A stretch of 64,000 bases of DNA from Gammaproteobacteria bacterium (lineage in GTDB: Bacteria > Pseudomonadota > Gammaproteobacteria > GRL18), in assembly GCA_016744995.1 (NCBI GenBank), contig JADGDG010000017.1, positions 21,704 through 85,703 of the forward strand, written 5' to 3'. The notes under the pieces were generated by a model. The model did no database searches. It saw nothing but the letters and a program-made list of their open reading frames with translations, and was not told the DNA's origin. The position numbers were made by a program, and so were the translations under genes. Positions 38,140 to 47,416 of this stretch are shown here, one piece after another; the stretch's first letter is position 1, and each line of letters opens with the position of its first letter.

Positions 38140-38230
38140 ATAAACAATGTAACTATTCAGCGTGTTATGAAGCAAAAACAAATATGTTTAATAGTTACAA
38201 AAAATTAAGGTTCACTTTTAGGAGATAATA

Positions 38231-38797
38231 ATGTTCAAAACATTAGGTACTTTTGGCATGGTTCTATTGACAGTCACCGCAGTTGTCATGGTTGGCCTGG
38301 GCTTTCTAATGGGGCCAACTCACCCCTTACCATGGATCATGTTAATCATCGTCATTGCCATACCATTTATTCATAACAAAATGGCTGCAAACCGTTATCT
38401 GCTCTGGAAGGATGAATACAGCGTGGGTATTGAAGAAATGGACAATGACCACAAGAAGTTACTCAACTTAATCAACCAGCTGCAAACTGCAGTACATTAT
38501 TATACAGGCAGAGAATTTGAAGAAAAGGCATTAGAAGAGCTGGTTGATTACACAAAAACTCATTTTAAAAAAGAAGAAAAACTTCTGGAAGATAATGATT
38601 ATGCTGATCTTGAGGCTCACAAATTATTGCATCAAAAATTCATCGATAAAGTCAGTTTGTTTCTTGAGCAATACAAACAAGACTCTGAATTGACTATTAA
38701 CGAAACACTTGAATTTCTTAAAGACTGGCTGATCAAACATATTAACGGTACCGATAAAGAATACGGCAAAATTTTAAACAAAAAAGGCATCCATTAA
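38231..38797 (+). CDS. Membrane-anchored hemerythrin-like protein
   Basis: A 188-residue protein with two N-terminal membrane segments (about 7-28 and 33-49) and a cytoplasmic bacteriohemerythrin domain (about 60-185). Di-iron ligands are visible: His in MDNDHKK, HFKKEEK (His and Glu), EAHKLLHQKF (two His), and the final HINGTDKEYG (His and Asp). A good AGGAGA precedes the ATG. The gene starts 91 bp after nirN and is followed 1 bp later by a cytochrome gene, so the two are co-transcribed. Binding of oxygen or NO near the membrane to protect or sense denitrification is plausible but inferred. Confidence 0.88.
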   Translation: MFKTLGTFGMVLLTVTAVVMVGLGFLMGPTHPLPWIMLIIVIAIPFIHNKMAANRYLLWKDEYSVGIEEMDNDHKKLLNLINQLQTAVHYYTGREFEEKALEELVDYTKTHFKKEEKLLEDNDYADLEAHKLLHQKFIDKVSLFLEQYKQDSELTINETLEFLKDWLIKHINGTDKEYGKILNKKGIH

Positions 38798-38798
38798 T

Positions 38799-39251
38799 AT
38801 GGCCCGATTGCCATGGGTGCTGTTTTTAATTATGAGCCTCATTGCAACGGCTCTTGCCTACAAGTTTATCTTCAGCGGCAAGACAGAAGTTGCCCCGGAT
38901 GGTCGAACCACAATTCTGCTTGAAGATTCTGAGCAGACTTTTTTCTTAAATGAAATGAGAAATTTTTTAATAGCAGTTCAGCAGATCACTGATGGCATTG
39001 AAAAGGACGATATGCAACAAATTGCCCTTGCCGCCAGAAAAGTAGGCTCTGCTGATCTGGGCCATGTCCCTGCAGGACTGACGGGAAAATTACCACTGGC
39101 CACAAAAAAAATGGGCCTGGCAACTCATAAAGCCTTTGATCAAATGGCAATGGATGCTGAGTCATTAGGTGATAAAGAACATAGCCTGTCCCAATTGAAC
39201 AAAATACTATCCACTTGTACAGCCTGCCATGCTCTTTACAGGATCAGGTGA
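38799..39251 (+). CDS. Cytochrome c'/c556-like monoheme protein, membrane-anchored
   Basis: A 150-residue protein with an N-terminal hydrophobic anchor or signal (about 4-23) and a helical body ending in the heme site CTACH near residues 140-144. The C-terminal position of the site is typical of the cytochrome c'/c556 family, which binds NO. It is separated by one base from the hemerythrin gene and so translationally linked. NO binding or buffering is likely from the family and context. The exact subfamily is uncertain because the helices are poorly conserved. Confidence 0.78.
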   Translation: MARLPWVLFLIMSLIATALAYKFIFSGKTEVAPDGRTTILLEDSEQTFFLNEMRNFLIAVQQITDGIEKDDMQQIALAARKVGSADLGHVPAGLTGKLPLATKKMGLATHKAFDQMAMDAESLGDKEHSLSQLNKILSTCTACHALYRIR

Positions 39252-39275
39252 AGAATGTCTGTAGTCGTTAGTCTG

Positions 39276-39521
39276 TTAATGACTTTTCATGGCTTCAGCA
39301 TGTTTTTGTATTAGCTCATCCAACTCATCTGCAGGCACAAATTCTTGCCATTGTTCCTGAGGAACATTGGTCATTGCTGTAGCTTTATAATCCCCACACC
39401 CCGGACATATAAATAAAAATGTATGTTTATTCTGACAGGATTGATCAAAAGCAACATCATCCAGTTTATAGGGCACCTGACATTTCTGGCAATTAAGATT
39501 ATAACCGGGTGAATCTGACAT
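39276..39521 (-). CDS. Small zinc-ribbon-like protein
   Basis: An 81-residue protein of unknown function. Two CxxC pairs (CQKCQ at 10-13 and CPGCG near 38-41) plus a lone Cys in QSCQNKH suggest one zinc site. The C-terminal half is an acidic, helical tail (ADELDELIQKHAEAMKSH). It is convergent with the cytochrome gene, with only 24 bp between them. The name rests only on the cysteine spacing. Confidence 0.65.
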   Translation of the reverse strand: MSDSPGYNLNCQKCQVPYKLDDVAFDQSCQNKHTFLFICPGCGDYKATAMTNVPQEQWQEFVPADELDELIQKHAEAMKSH

Positions 39522-39653
39522 ATCGTTTCTCTTGTAATTAATTACATACTAAATTAGTCAATTATTCTATCTGAATTCATTATTTTATTAAAGTACTGTT
39601 TTTGGTTTATACTTAGGATAAATAGTTCCCCTACATTATGAGTTTGTATTGCT

Positions 39654-41639
39654 ATGAAAAAAAACCTTCTGGATGAACCAATCTTTATTATTCATGGAGA
39701 AAAATTTAACCACAAATTTAGCCATGATGATTTTAACAACTCACAAATTCATCTGGTTTGTATCAGCTCACCTGATGAATTAAGTAATTATCCCAACTGT
39801 CTCTTTATTTTTGACGCTCAATTGTTACAAATAGCCTCATTTACAGACTGGAGCAAATATCTCTGGAATAGTGTCAGTATTTCAGAAGAACACCTTGAAA
39901 TAAATACCGATTTACTCTTGCCCACTGGCTTCCCAAAACGTGAAACAATCAAGCTTCTTGGCTTTGCCTGTCAGCAATTGCATCTTAAACAACAATATAG
40001 TGTGACCAATAATTTATTAAGTTTTGAACACAAAAGAATCACTCAATTAAATGAAATTGGCATCGCACTTTCAAAAGAAAAAAACCTGGGCGTGTTACTC
40101 AAAAGGATTTTACATGAATCTCAAAACCTCTCAGATTGTGATGCCGTTTCTTTATATCTGGTTGATAAGCAGGATGAAGAGCAGCCAAAATTAATTTTTA
40201 AATTATCATTTAATGATACTTTGGATTGTAAAATGGATGAATTTCAAATTCCATTAAATAATAATTCCATTGCCGGTTATGCCGCATTAAATAATCAGGA
40301 AGTGATTATTGATGATGCTTATCACATCCTTACCAGTAAACCCTTCCAGTTTGATTCTTCTCTTGATATCGAGCTGAAATACCGCACCATTTCAATTTTA
40401 GCCGTACCAATTACAAACCATGAAAATAAGGTGATTGGTGTACTTCAGTTTATTAATCGAAAAAATCAGCGTGATATTAAATTAACAACACCTGAAATTA
40501 CTGTAAAACATGTCATTCCTTTTGACTCAGGAATCTGTCATTTGCTCTGTGCTCTGGCCAGCCAGGCAGCGATATCCATAGAAAATGCCATACTGCTGGA
40601 AAATATTAACAATCTATTTGAGGGTTTTGTTAAGGCTTCGGTTACAGCAATTGAACAAAGAGATCCAACCACCAGCGGGCACTCATTTCGTGTAGCCGAT
40701 CTGACCACCACATTAGCCGTGCGCATGAATGCTTCGAAACATCATGACTACCGGCAAATTAACTACTCTGACACTGAGTTGCGAGAAATTCGCTATGCTT
40801 CCCTGCTACATGATTTTGGCAAGGTCGGCGTCAGGGAAAATGTCCTTGTTAAAGAAAAGAAGCTTCCTGAAAATCGACTGGAACTATTACAATATCGTTT
40901 TGAGCTGGAAAAAGAGCGACTAAAACGTCAAGCCCTGGAAGAGGAATTACATCTGCATCATTCCCATTCCCCGATAGAGCAAATTCAATCTGTTCATAAG
41001 CAACTGAAACAACAGATTGATGTCCTGGAACAACACCTTCAGGCCATAATGGAGGCCAACGAACCCACTATTTTACCCGATGGCAACTTCAGCCATCTTA
41101 TGGCACTTAAAGATTTTCCCTATAAGGAGTTAGGCGGCAAGTCTGGCTATATTATTTCAGAAAGCGATTTTCTCGCACTTTCAGTCAAAAAAGGCACTTT
41201 AACTGATGTTGAACGTAAAGAAATTCAGTCACATGTCCTGCATACATTAAAATTTCTCAGGCAGATCCCCTGGACAGCCGATCTCAGCAATATCCCCGGT
41301 ATAGCCTCAGCTCACCATGAAAAACTAAATGGCAAAGGCTACCCCTATGGCCTAACCGCAGAAGATATTTCCATGCCGTCACGAATGATGGCAATATGTG
41401 ATATTTTTGACGCACTGGTTGCCACTGACCGGCCTTATAAAAGAGCCCTTAATACTGAGAAGGCTCTGGATATTATTCAGACAGAAACCTCTCATGGCTT
41501 ATTAGATAACGAACTCGTCAAAGTCTTTATTGATGAAAAAGTTTATACCACAACTACACATAAAGGCTATAAACCTTCAATGAATACCTCAGAGCCGCTT
41601 AAGAAGAATCATATTTGTAATGTAGATCTTCATTCATAA
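39654..41639 (+). CDS. GAF-HD-GYP c-di-GMP phosphodiesterase
   Basis: A 661-residue soluble protein. Residues 1-125 are unassigned, about 130-320 form a GAF domain (NEIGIALSKEKNLGVLLKRI start), and the HD-GYP domain starts near 330 with SGHSFRVADLT. It carries LLHDFGKVG near 384 and HHEKLNGKGYPYGL near 553, so the HD and GYP motifs are intact and c-di-GMP hydrolysis is expected. About 100 residues with a strong coiled coil (ELEKERLKRQALEEELHLHH) are inserted between these two motifs. The gene is alone on its strand, beginning at the ATG at 39654 with a poor ribosome binding site. Confidence 0.9.
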   Translation: MKKNLLDEPIFIIHGEKFNHKFSHDDFNNSQIHLVCISSPDELSNYPNCLFIFDAQLLQIASFTDWSKYLWNSVSISEEHLEINTDLLLPTGFPKRETIKLLGFACQQLHLKQQYSVTNNLLSFEHKRITQLNEIGIALSKEKNLGVLLKRILHESQNLSDCDAVSLYLVDKQDEEQPKLIFKLSFNDTLDCKMDEFQIPLNNNSIAGYAALNNQEVIIDDAYHILTSKPFQFDSSLDIELKYRTISILAVPITNHENKVIGVLQFINRKNQRDIKLTTPEITVKHVIPFDSGICHLLCALASQAAISIENAILLENINNLFEGFVKASVTAIEQRDPTTSGHSFRVADLTTTLAVRMNASKHHDYRQINYSDTELREIRYASLLHDFGKVGVRENVLVKEKKLPENRLELLQYRFELEKERLKRQALEEELHLHHSHSPIEQIQSVHKQLKQQIDVLEQHLQAIMEANEPTILPDGNFSHLMALKDFPYKELGGKSGYIISESDFLALSVKKGTLTDVERKEIQSHVLHTLKFLRQIPWTADLSNIPGIASAHHEKLNGKGYPYGLTAEDISMPSRMMAICDIFDALVATDRPYKRALNTEKALDIIQTETSHGLLDNELVKVFIDEKVYTTTTHKGYKPSMNTSEPLKKNHICNVDLHS

Positions 41640-41682
41640 GCACATAAATTTTAATTAATCCTGATGCCTATTAAAATGAAGT

Positions 41683-42462
41683 CTAAGTGGAAAAGACCTT
41701 TACGAAAAAAAAATACAGAAAAACTATTACAAATAAAATAGATATAAATAAATTAATGTATTTTAACCGCATTTTAGTTGTTTTTTTCATATCAAGAAAT
41801 AAATTATCTTTTTCTTTTAAAACCTCACTCAGTTTTTCTTTAACTTCATCATAAGAATGGACAACTTTAAAAACATCAGCTTTTGCCTTTTGTTTATCAT
41901 TTTCAGTTAATTCAGAGTTATCAATTTGACGTAATATTTTTTTAAGATGTTCTTCTTGATTAATTTTGTCTATATTTTTGATTTCTGGTTTAAAAGTTTC
42001 ATTGGTAATGACTTTTATTTTAGTGCTCAAATGCTGTAGAAATTGGATATATTTGCTGTTACTATCAAAATAATTACTATCAAGCATTAATATTTTATAA
42101 GAATTATGATGAAATAAAAATTCCAGTTTTCGTCTCGATTTAACAAAGACATCGTCAGTGAATTTAATATCACTATATGGGATGTGTATTGTACCTGTAG
42201 ACAATCCCTTTTTTGGTATAATTATTTCATTGTGTAATATTGAAATTGTATTAATACCAAACAATTTCTTACGCATTAATAAAATGCCATAAATAAAAAA
42301 AGCGTCACAGATAATAGCCATAGATAAAGTCACAGCGTTCTGAAACTGATTTAAATAACCTGCAGCAGTGAATAAAAAACCAGAAATCATGCCCGAAATT
42401 ATAATAATAATTATTCCTATAAATGATCGATCATATTCAAATTCAGCGATTAATGTTTGCAT
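41683..42462 (-). CDS. Membrane protein of unknown function with coiled coil
   Basis: A 259-residue protein not recognised. Two hydrophobic segments (about 15-33 and 43-61) are followed by a soluble, PH-like beta-rich part (ISILHNEIIIPKKG to about 155). A charged helical stretch (about 160-225, VKEKLSEVLKEKD) and a C-terminal membrane segment (about 235-255) complete it. Both ends are therefore membrane-attached. It follows the M48 peptidase gene by 169 bp on the same strand. Confidence 0.6.
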   Translation of the reverse strand: MQTLIAEFEYDRSFIGIIIIIISGMISGFLFTAAGYLNQFQNAVTLSMAIICDAFFIYGILLMRKKLFGINTISILHNEIIIPKKGLSTGTIHIPYSDIKFTDDVFVKSRRKLEFLFHHNSYKILMLDSNYFDSNSKYIQFLQHLSTKIKVITNETFKPEIKNIDKINQEEHLKKILRQIDNSELTENDKQKAKADVFKVVHSYDEVKEKLSEVLKEKDNLFLDMKKTTKMRLKYINLFISILFVIVFLYFFFVKVFST

Positions 42463-42631
42463 ATTTTTAATAGCTCTAATTTTAATAGCTCTAAAGTTGT
42501 TTGGTATTTTTAAATATCTTAACGTCAGCTTGTTTAAATATAAGAACTAAGGAAAGACTTGGAGAAGTTACTCATTATTGTGCTAATACTTCTCAGCGCT
42601 TCTATAAAAGTGCTGCATAATAGTTCATCAC

Positions 42632-43711
42632 TCAATACCTCGCAGCATCCTGAAAACGTTGTATTCTTTCATTAAGACCAGGGTGTGTTGATAAATAGTC
42701 AAGAATTTTCCATTCATCTTGCTCTTTGCTGTCCTGAACATTGCTATCCTGATTATTGCTCTCAGAATGTTTTTCATATTCGTGTCTTTTTTGCTTAATT
42801 TTTATAAAAAAATCAGCAAAATATTTTGGTGATATATTTCTTGCCAGCATCTGATCCAGGGCATAGCTATCGGCTTCTGTTTCAATTTCACGGGAATAAC
42901 TGGTTTGTATGAATAATACCGGCAGTGTAGTGATCCATGCATTAATAGACTCCAGATCTTCAGTGAGCCATAAATACAATGACATAAGGAACCCTGTTTC
43001 AATAATTTTTCGTAAAGAATGACGATGGACAATATGACCAATTTCATGCAGCATAACAGCCTGAATTTCTTTATCCTCATTCGTCATTGTTATCAGCTCA
43101 TCGGTAAATATTATACTGCCATCAGGTAATGCCATGGCATTGGCACCAATAGCCTCTCCTTTTCTAAAATAAAGCTTAAACTGAAAAGCTTCATTGCCCC
43201 TGGTTAGTACAAGAAATTGTTTTCTGAGACTTTCCTGACGTTCTTCACTTAGCTCACTGGCAGAAAACAAATATTTATCCATTTGCTCCAACATACCATC
43301 AGCCATTACACTAGAAAATTCAGCGGGTAGCATATTAGCTATATGTCGACTGCTTGCAGGTATAGCAAATTGGAGCAATATATAAATAAAAATGGGTGTT
43401 ATAAAGAATAGGACAAATATGAGTTTTTTATTTGATTCCCAACGATGAACATTAAAGCGGCGTTTATTTTCCTGAAATTTCTGTTCAATGATATCAATGA
43501 TGTCATTATCATTACTTTCAATATAGGAGTCATCAGAAAAATAAATATAACGGCTACTATTACCAATACGGGGTGAAATTTTAGTCTCTCGAACTGGCAT
43601 TTTATCAATTAAATTATCCTCAAACACAAAACATTCCTGTTCATCAATATATAATGAACAGTTGTGGCTTTGTGATAACTTACCATTATAGTAAATGCCA
43701 GATATTTTCAC
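42632..43711 (-). CDS. M48-family membrane metallopeptidase
   Basis: A 359-residue protein. The zinc site HEIGH lies near residue 222 (AVMLHEIGHIVHRHSL) and the third ligand Glu in ETEADSYALD near 278. A membrane segment lies at about 98-117 and the catalytic domain follows. The N-terminal 90 residues are a small domain that may bind a partner. The start is GTG at 43711, sharing its first base with the TAG stop of the upstream YjgN-like gene, so translation is coupled. Pairing of M48 peptidases with DUF898 proteins is known from other Proteobacteria; the substrate is unknown. Confidence 0.88.
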   Translation of the reverse strand: MKISGIYYNGKLSQSHNCSLYIDEQECFVFEDNLIDKMPVRETKISPRIGNSSRYIYFSDDSYIESNDNDIIDIIEQKFQENKRRFNVHRWESNKKLIFVLFFITPIFIYILLQFAIPASSRHIANMLPAEFSSVMADGMLEQMDKYLFSASELSEERQESLRKQFLVLTRGNEAFQFKLYFRKGEAIGANAMALPDGSIIFTDELITMTNEDKEIQAVMLHEIGHIVHRHSLRKIIETGFLMSLYLWLTEDLESINAWITTLPVLFIQTSYSREIETEADSYALDQMLARNISPKYFADFFIKIKQKRHEYEKHSESNNQDSNVQDSKEQDEWKILDYLSTHPGLNERIQRFQDAARY

Positions 43712-45051
43712 TACAATACAGATTCGAGATCAAAGACATCACTAATTTCTTCTCCTATTGCGATAGCATCCTCTTTTTGCCCAGCAATAAATTCATTCAG
43801 ATCACTATTAGCAAGTAATTGTGTGTGCATTAAATAATAACGCGCGGTGCGTATTTTTGCCCAGGGTACCATTAAACCAAATGATAAGGCGACTGCAAAA
43901 CTATTGGTCAACACCAGAAAGAAATAAGACAAAAACTCAGTATTAGCCAGAAATCTATGTCCATCACCAATTTCAAGATTACCAAATAACAGATTGTAGC
44001 GTCGGGTCGACAAATAGGCTCGACTCAGTGGAAAATAGCTTATTGCTGCTATTATTAACATAACCACCAGGCTGGTACTATTGATATATCCTATCAAAGC
44101 AATCAGGCCTGCAAATAGCAGTGTAGATAAATACCAAATACCATAGATCCGATAGTAATCTTTTTGCGTCGCATGAAATCGTGCTGATGCCGTACCGAAG
44201 TTAACATTTCTCGCTAAAAATCGATTGCTGATAAAATCAAAATAAGGCATTAAGGCAAATAGGACTAGAGTAAAAAAGATTGCAGGAGAAAAATAATAGG
44301 GGTTAATTGGAGTATCTTCTTCGGTTTCGCCATTCTCCTCTGTTAAATATTCATCCTCTGCATTAATATCAATTTCAGTATTGTCATAAATAGTGCTTGT
44401 TGTATCTTCTAAGCCTTCAGCATCTGCTTCATCTACACCTGAATCAACATCTGCTGAATGTTTGGCACTTTCTGCAACATTGGAATCCAAACTGTTTTCA
44501 TCAGGACTTGTACCATAAAAAAATGGTGCAATAATACATGCGACTACCAGACCAACCAAAAGGGTTGGCCCAAGGTACACTCGATATGCTCCCTTATAAT
44601 CTTTATTAAATTTAAAGTTAATGCCACGCCAGGCTGAAAATCTAAGCCTGAAGGAAGCCATAAGAACCAGAAGAATAGGTGAAAAAGCTATATAAGCTGC
44701 AATAAAGACAACATAAACAATGGCAGCAATCAGGCCATAACTGGAAAAACCTGCATAGTTCTCAGCAATCACAAATATGATAAACAGAAAGACGGCAATT
44801 AAACGATTTCTGAATAAAACCCAGGGGTTGGCAAGAAACTGAAAACTACCGCCGGCCAGTTTTGTACTGCCATAGAAATATTGTTGTGTACGGATCTTTG
44901 CCCATGGTGAATAAAAACCCAAGGTCAGTAGATTAAGCAAGCCATTTACGAACCAGATATTAGAATATTCACCAACAAAGCCATTAAAATCAAAGCGATG
45001 TTGAGTTACCGTTGAGTTATTTTTTATATTTATATCATTCATATGATTCAA
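43711..45051 (-). CDS. DUF898 (YjgN-like) polytopic membrane protein
   Basis: A 446-residue integral membrane protein. The N-terminal FDFNGFVGEYSNIWFVNGLLNLLTLGFYSPWAKIRTQQYF and a second copy of the WAKIRTARYYL motif near residue 415 are the hallmark of the YjgN/DUF898 family. About eight membrane segments are seen. An acidic loop near residues 185-245 (DVDSGVDEADAEGLED) is unusual for the family. It is translationally coupled to the M48 peptidase gene. The function is not established in any organism. Confidence 0.85.
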   Translation of the reverse strand: MNHMNDINIKNNSTVTQHRFDFNGFVGEYSNIWFVNGLLNLLTLGFYSPWAKIRTQQYFYGSTKLAGGSFQFLANPWVLFRNRLIAVFLFIIFVIAENYAGFSSYGLIAAIVYVVFIAAYIAFSPILLVLMASFRLRFSAWRGINFKFNKDYKGAYRVYLGPTLLVGLVVACIIAPFFYGTSPDENSLDSNVAESAKHSADVDSGVDEADAEGLEDTTSTIYDNTEIDINAEDEYLTEENGETEEDTPINPYYFSPAIFFTLVLFALMPYFDFISNRFLARNVNFGTASARFHATQKDYYRIYGIWYLSTLLFAGLIALIGYINSTSLVVMLIIAAISYFPLSRAYLSTRRYNLLFGNLEIGDGHRFLANTEFLSYFFLVLTNSFAVALSFGLMVPWAKIRTARYYLMHTQLLANSDLNEFIAGQKEDAIAIGEEISDVFDLESVL

Positions 45052-45189
45052 TACTATTGTATTGATGAGTCCAGGTTTTGGATTGTAATACCCATTAGAG
45101 GGGCACTTATTTGCTTTATTGTGAAGATGACAGGCCCAGACCCACTGATTAGTGTGTCTGGATGTATTTTTATTTTACTATGGATAGGC

Positions 45190-45510
45190 TTATGCTGCTT
45201 GAGCCACAGGAATTTCAAATCCCAGCTTACTAGCAGCAAATTCCATATCACCACTGGCAATGGACTTTGCTTTAAATCCAGCGTTGATCAAACCTTTAAT
45301 GTACAACTTATTGTATATGAACATAAAGATCAGACCACTCAAGCCTAAAGTGACCAGATATAAAGCAAACATAATTAATCCCCACTTCCAATCACCTCGG
45401 AACAGAGCCGGAAAAAAACCAAAAAAGAATGTTGTCCACGAAAAACCAACAGGGGCTTCTTTTATTGCACCAGTTTCTTCGTTTTCAAATATGATTGATG
45501 TATAAGCCAT
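45190..45510 (-). CDS. Small HrgC/DUF2628-like membrane protein
   Basis: A 106-residue protein. The stretch APVGFSWTTFFFGFFPALFRGDWKWG followed by two membrane segments matches small DUF2628/HrgC-type proteins. The C-terminus is a short soluble tail. GGAGAAC lies upstream of the ATG. It is 138 bp upstream of the YjgN-like gene on the same strand and may share its promoter. Function unknown. Confidence 0.72.
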   Translation of the reverse strand: MAYTSIIFENEETGAIKEAPVGFSWTTFFFGFFPALFRGDWKWGLIMFALYLVTLGLSGLIFMFIYNKLYIKGLINAGFKAKSIASGDMEFAASKLGFEIPVAQAA

Positions 45511-45939
45511 TTTGTTCTCCTGAATTATTATGCCCGATAAATATTTGACGTCGGGTTCATTTCTTGTAAATTATTATATTAATGAAATCTCTATCATGGA
45601 TTTTATTAAGTACGAGTATACCCTAAACTATTTTTTTTGCTGTCAGTTTATCCTTACCTCATGGCTGTCATACAGTTTGAGATGTGAACTTCATCACGTT
45701 TTAGAAAGGCAAATATTGTGCATTTAAGGCTCTCGTTTACATATCAATAATGTGTAAGATACTTCCAAAAAAGCGTAAAAAATTATGAGATTTGGAAGAT
45801 ATTCCACTGTATGAAAATGATCTGCTCAAGTCCAGCCAGAGGCTTGAATTTGTTAGCCGCTCAAAGCAGACTGATTTAATAATCACCTGAAGGTGATAAC
45901 ACCTAAAAAAAAGATGACAGCGTACCCAACATGGCCCTG
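45511..45939. other. Intergenic region without a supported gene
   Basis: No convincing coding sequence. It contains two inverted repeats: ATACTTCCAAA pairing with TTTGGAAGATAT near 45757-45811, and the short palindrome ATCACCTGAAGGTGAT at 45882-45897. It marks the boundary between the housekeeping-like part and the accessory island. Confidence 0.5.
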
Positions 45940-46377
45940 TCAGGCTACAAATTTACTAATTAAATAATGTGAGCCTATGCCTTCTATTTCAAATTTAAAT
46001 GGGCTGATACTGTATCCAGATTTTTTATAAAAATCTATTGCTGCAGATCTAGCATTTGCCCATAGATATTTAGCACCTTTATTTATTGCGTAGTCCTCAG
46101 CTTCCTTTAGCAATTTAGAACCAACTCCTTGTCCACGAATAGCTAATACAGTAGCCATAGCTCTTAATTGAAATCCTTCTGCATTTGAAATCTCTGGGCA
46201 AGACCGCTGATACATTGAGACGATACCAACTACAACACCACCGTCTATAGCACCAAAATGTACTGTGGTACTTTCATCATCACCCTCATAGATACATTCA
46301 GAAAGTGGACTTTTTGGCCTAAGAATTTCCTGACGAAGAGGTAAGGTATCAATAGGTTTTATTTGTACGATATACAT
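45940..46377 (-). CDS. GNAT-family N-acetyltransferase
   Basis: A 145-residue protein with the GNAT fold: acetyl-CoA loop RGQGVGSKLLKEAEDYA (motif A, Q/RxxGxG) near 88-104, followed by AINKGAKYLWANARSAAIDFYKKSGY (motif B). It resembles small ElaA/YitI-type acetyltransferases. The substrate is unknown. It lies 17 bp after the pseudouridine synthase gene but is much more AT-rich, so the pairing may be accidental. Confidence 0.82.
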   Translation of the reverse strand: MYIVQIKPIDTLPLRQEILRPKSPLSECIYEGDDESTTVHFGAIDGGVVVGIVSMYQRSCPEISNAEGFQLRAMATVLAIRGQGVGSKLLKEAEDYAINKGAKYLWANARSAAIDFYKKSGYSISPFKFEIEGIGSHYLISKFVA

Positions 46378-46394
46378 GATAATTTTCCAGAAAC

Positions 46395-47246
46395 CTACCG
46401 GAGCAGATCAAGAAATTCATCTGGTGCTGGTGTCTCGAAGGTAAGTCGCTTACCAGTCTTTGGTCGTGTAATACTCAGGCGCAATGCATGTAGCCCCATG
46501 CGGGGGCCATCAGTACCATAACGGCTATCGCCAATCACCGGATGTCCCAGCCAGGCCATGTGAGCACGGATTTGATGTTGTCGACCGGTCTCCAGTTGAA
46601 CCTCAAGCAGTGCCCGATCCTTTACAGTGCGCAGGGTGTTAAAGTGCGTGATGGCGTTTTTGGCTTCCGGATGTGAACCGACAATCATCTGATACTTCTC
46701 TGAATCCATTCTCAAGGGCTGGTCAATGCTCCCTTGACTTGGCTTGGGGCAACCTTCAACCACCGCAAGATAGGTTTTCTCAGCCCCGGACCATCCCTCA
46801 TTAACAGCTTCGCGCATCTCGCGAGAAGTTGCAAACATCAACACACCTGATGTATCGCGATCGAGCCGATGCACAGGCCATAGGCGAACAGAACGCTTTG
46901 GACGTGTGAGCTGCTTGCGAAGAATTGCAAGTGCATGCTGTTTGGTTTCATCGGCTGATGCCACTGACAACAAACCTGCAGGTTTATTGATGACGATAAG
47001 ATCGCTGTCCGAATACAAGATTTCCAGTCGGGAAATACCATGTTGCATGTTCTTTCCTGCTGCCCGAACTTCCACATCATCGCCAGCTTTGAGCACGTGA
47101 TCATGCTGCATAACAGGTTGACCATTGACGAACACGCATCCTGTTTTCAGCCGTTGTTTTATTTTGTTGCGAGTCCAGCCTTTTAGCTGAGTGTTGAGGA
47201 AAGTGAGTAGACCAGAAGCCTGCTTCACCCGTAATCTGTCAGACAT
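46395..47246 (-). CDS. RluA-family 23S rRNA/tRNA pseudouridine synthase
   Basis: A 283-residue enzyme. Residues 1-65 are an S4-like RNA-binding domain (RNKIKQRLKTGCVFVNGQ). The catalytic Asp lies in HRLDRDTSG near residue 137, and the family motifs INKPAGLLSVAS and GRQHQIRAHMAWLGHPVIGD are present. It is shorter than RluC or RluD (about 320) and cannot be assigned to one target. Base composition is visibly richer in G and C than its neighbours, which suggests acquisition. Confidence 0.9.
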   Translation of the reverse strand: MSDRLRVKQASGLLTFLNTQLKGWTRNKIKQRLKTGCVFVNGQPVMQHDHVLKAGDDVEVRAAGKNMQHGISRLEILYSDSDLIVINKPAGLLSVASADETKQHALAILRKQLTRPKRSVRLWPVHRLDRDTSGVLMFATSREMREAVNEGWSGAEKTYLAVVEGCPKPSQGSIDQPLRMDSEKYQMIVGSHPEAKNAITHFNTLRTVKDRALLEVQLETGRQHQIRAHMAWLGHPVIGDSRYGTDGPRMGLHALRLSITRPKTGKRLTFETPAPDEFLDLLR

Positions 47247-47416
47247 AGTCAGTTATTCTCCCGCCTGGTTTTAGCAGTAATGCTCTAGACATGATTATCA
47301 TAGCAACGCCATTATAACCTGTGCAGTTTGTGTAGTGGAGTTTTACGATAAAGTGGCGAAGCCACCGCAAAACGGGGCGTGGAAATCGCATCCGGTTGAT
47401 AAGCTTATTATACAAT
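47247..47416. other. attC-like hairpin region
   Basis: The stretch near 47330-47395 is GC-richer and contains GTGGCGAAGCCAC flanked by GTTTTACG and CGCAAAAC, which are partly complementary. It resembles the folded structure of an integron attC site, but core sites are not certain. Confidence 0.3.

Noticed and set aside
45043..45348. Plus-strand 101-residue frame
   Set aside because: It is antisense to the small HrgC-like gene and the gap before the YjgN-like gene; composition is not protein-like.
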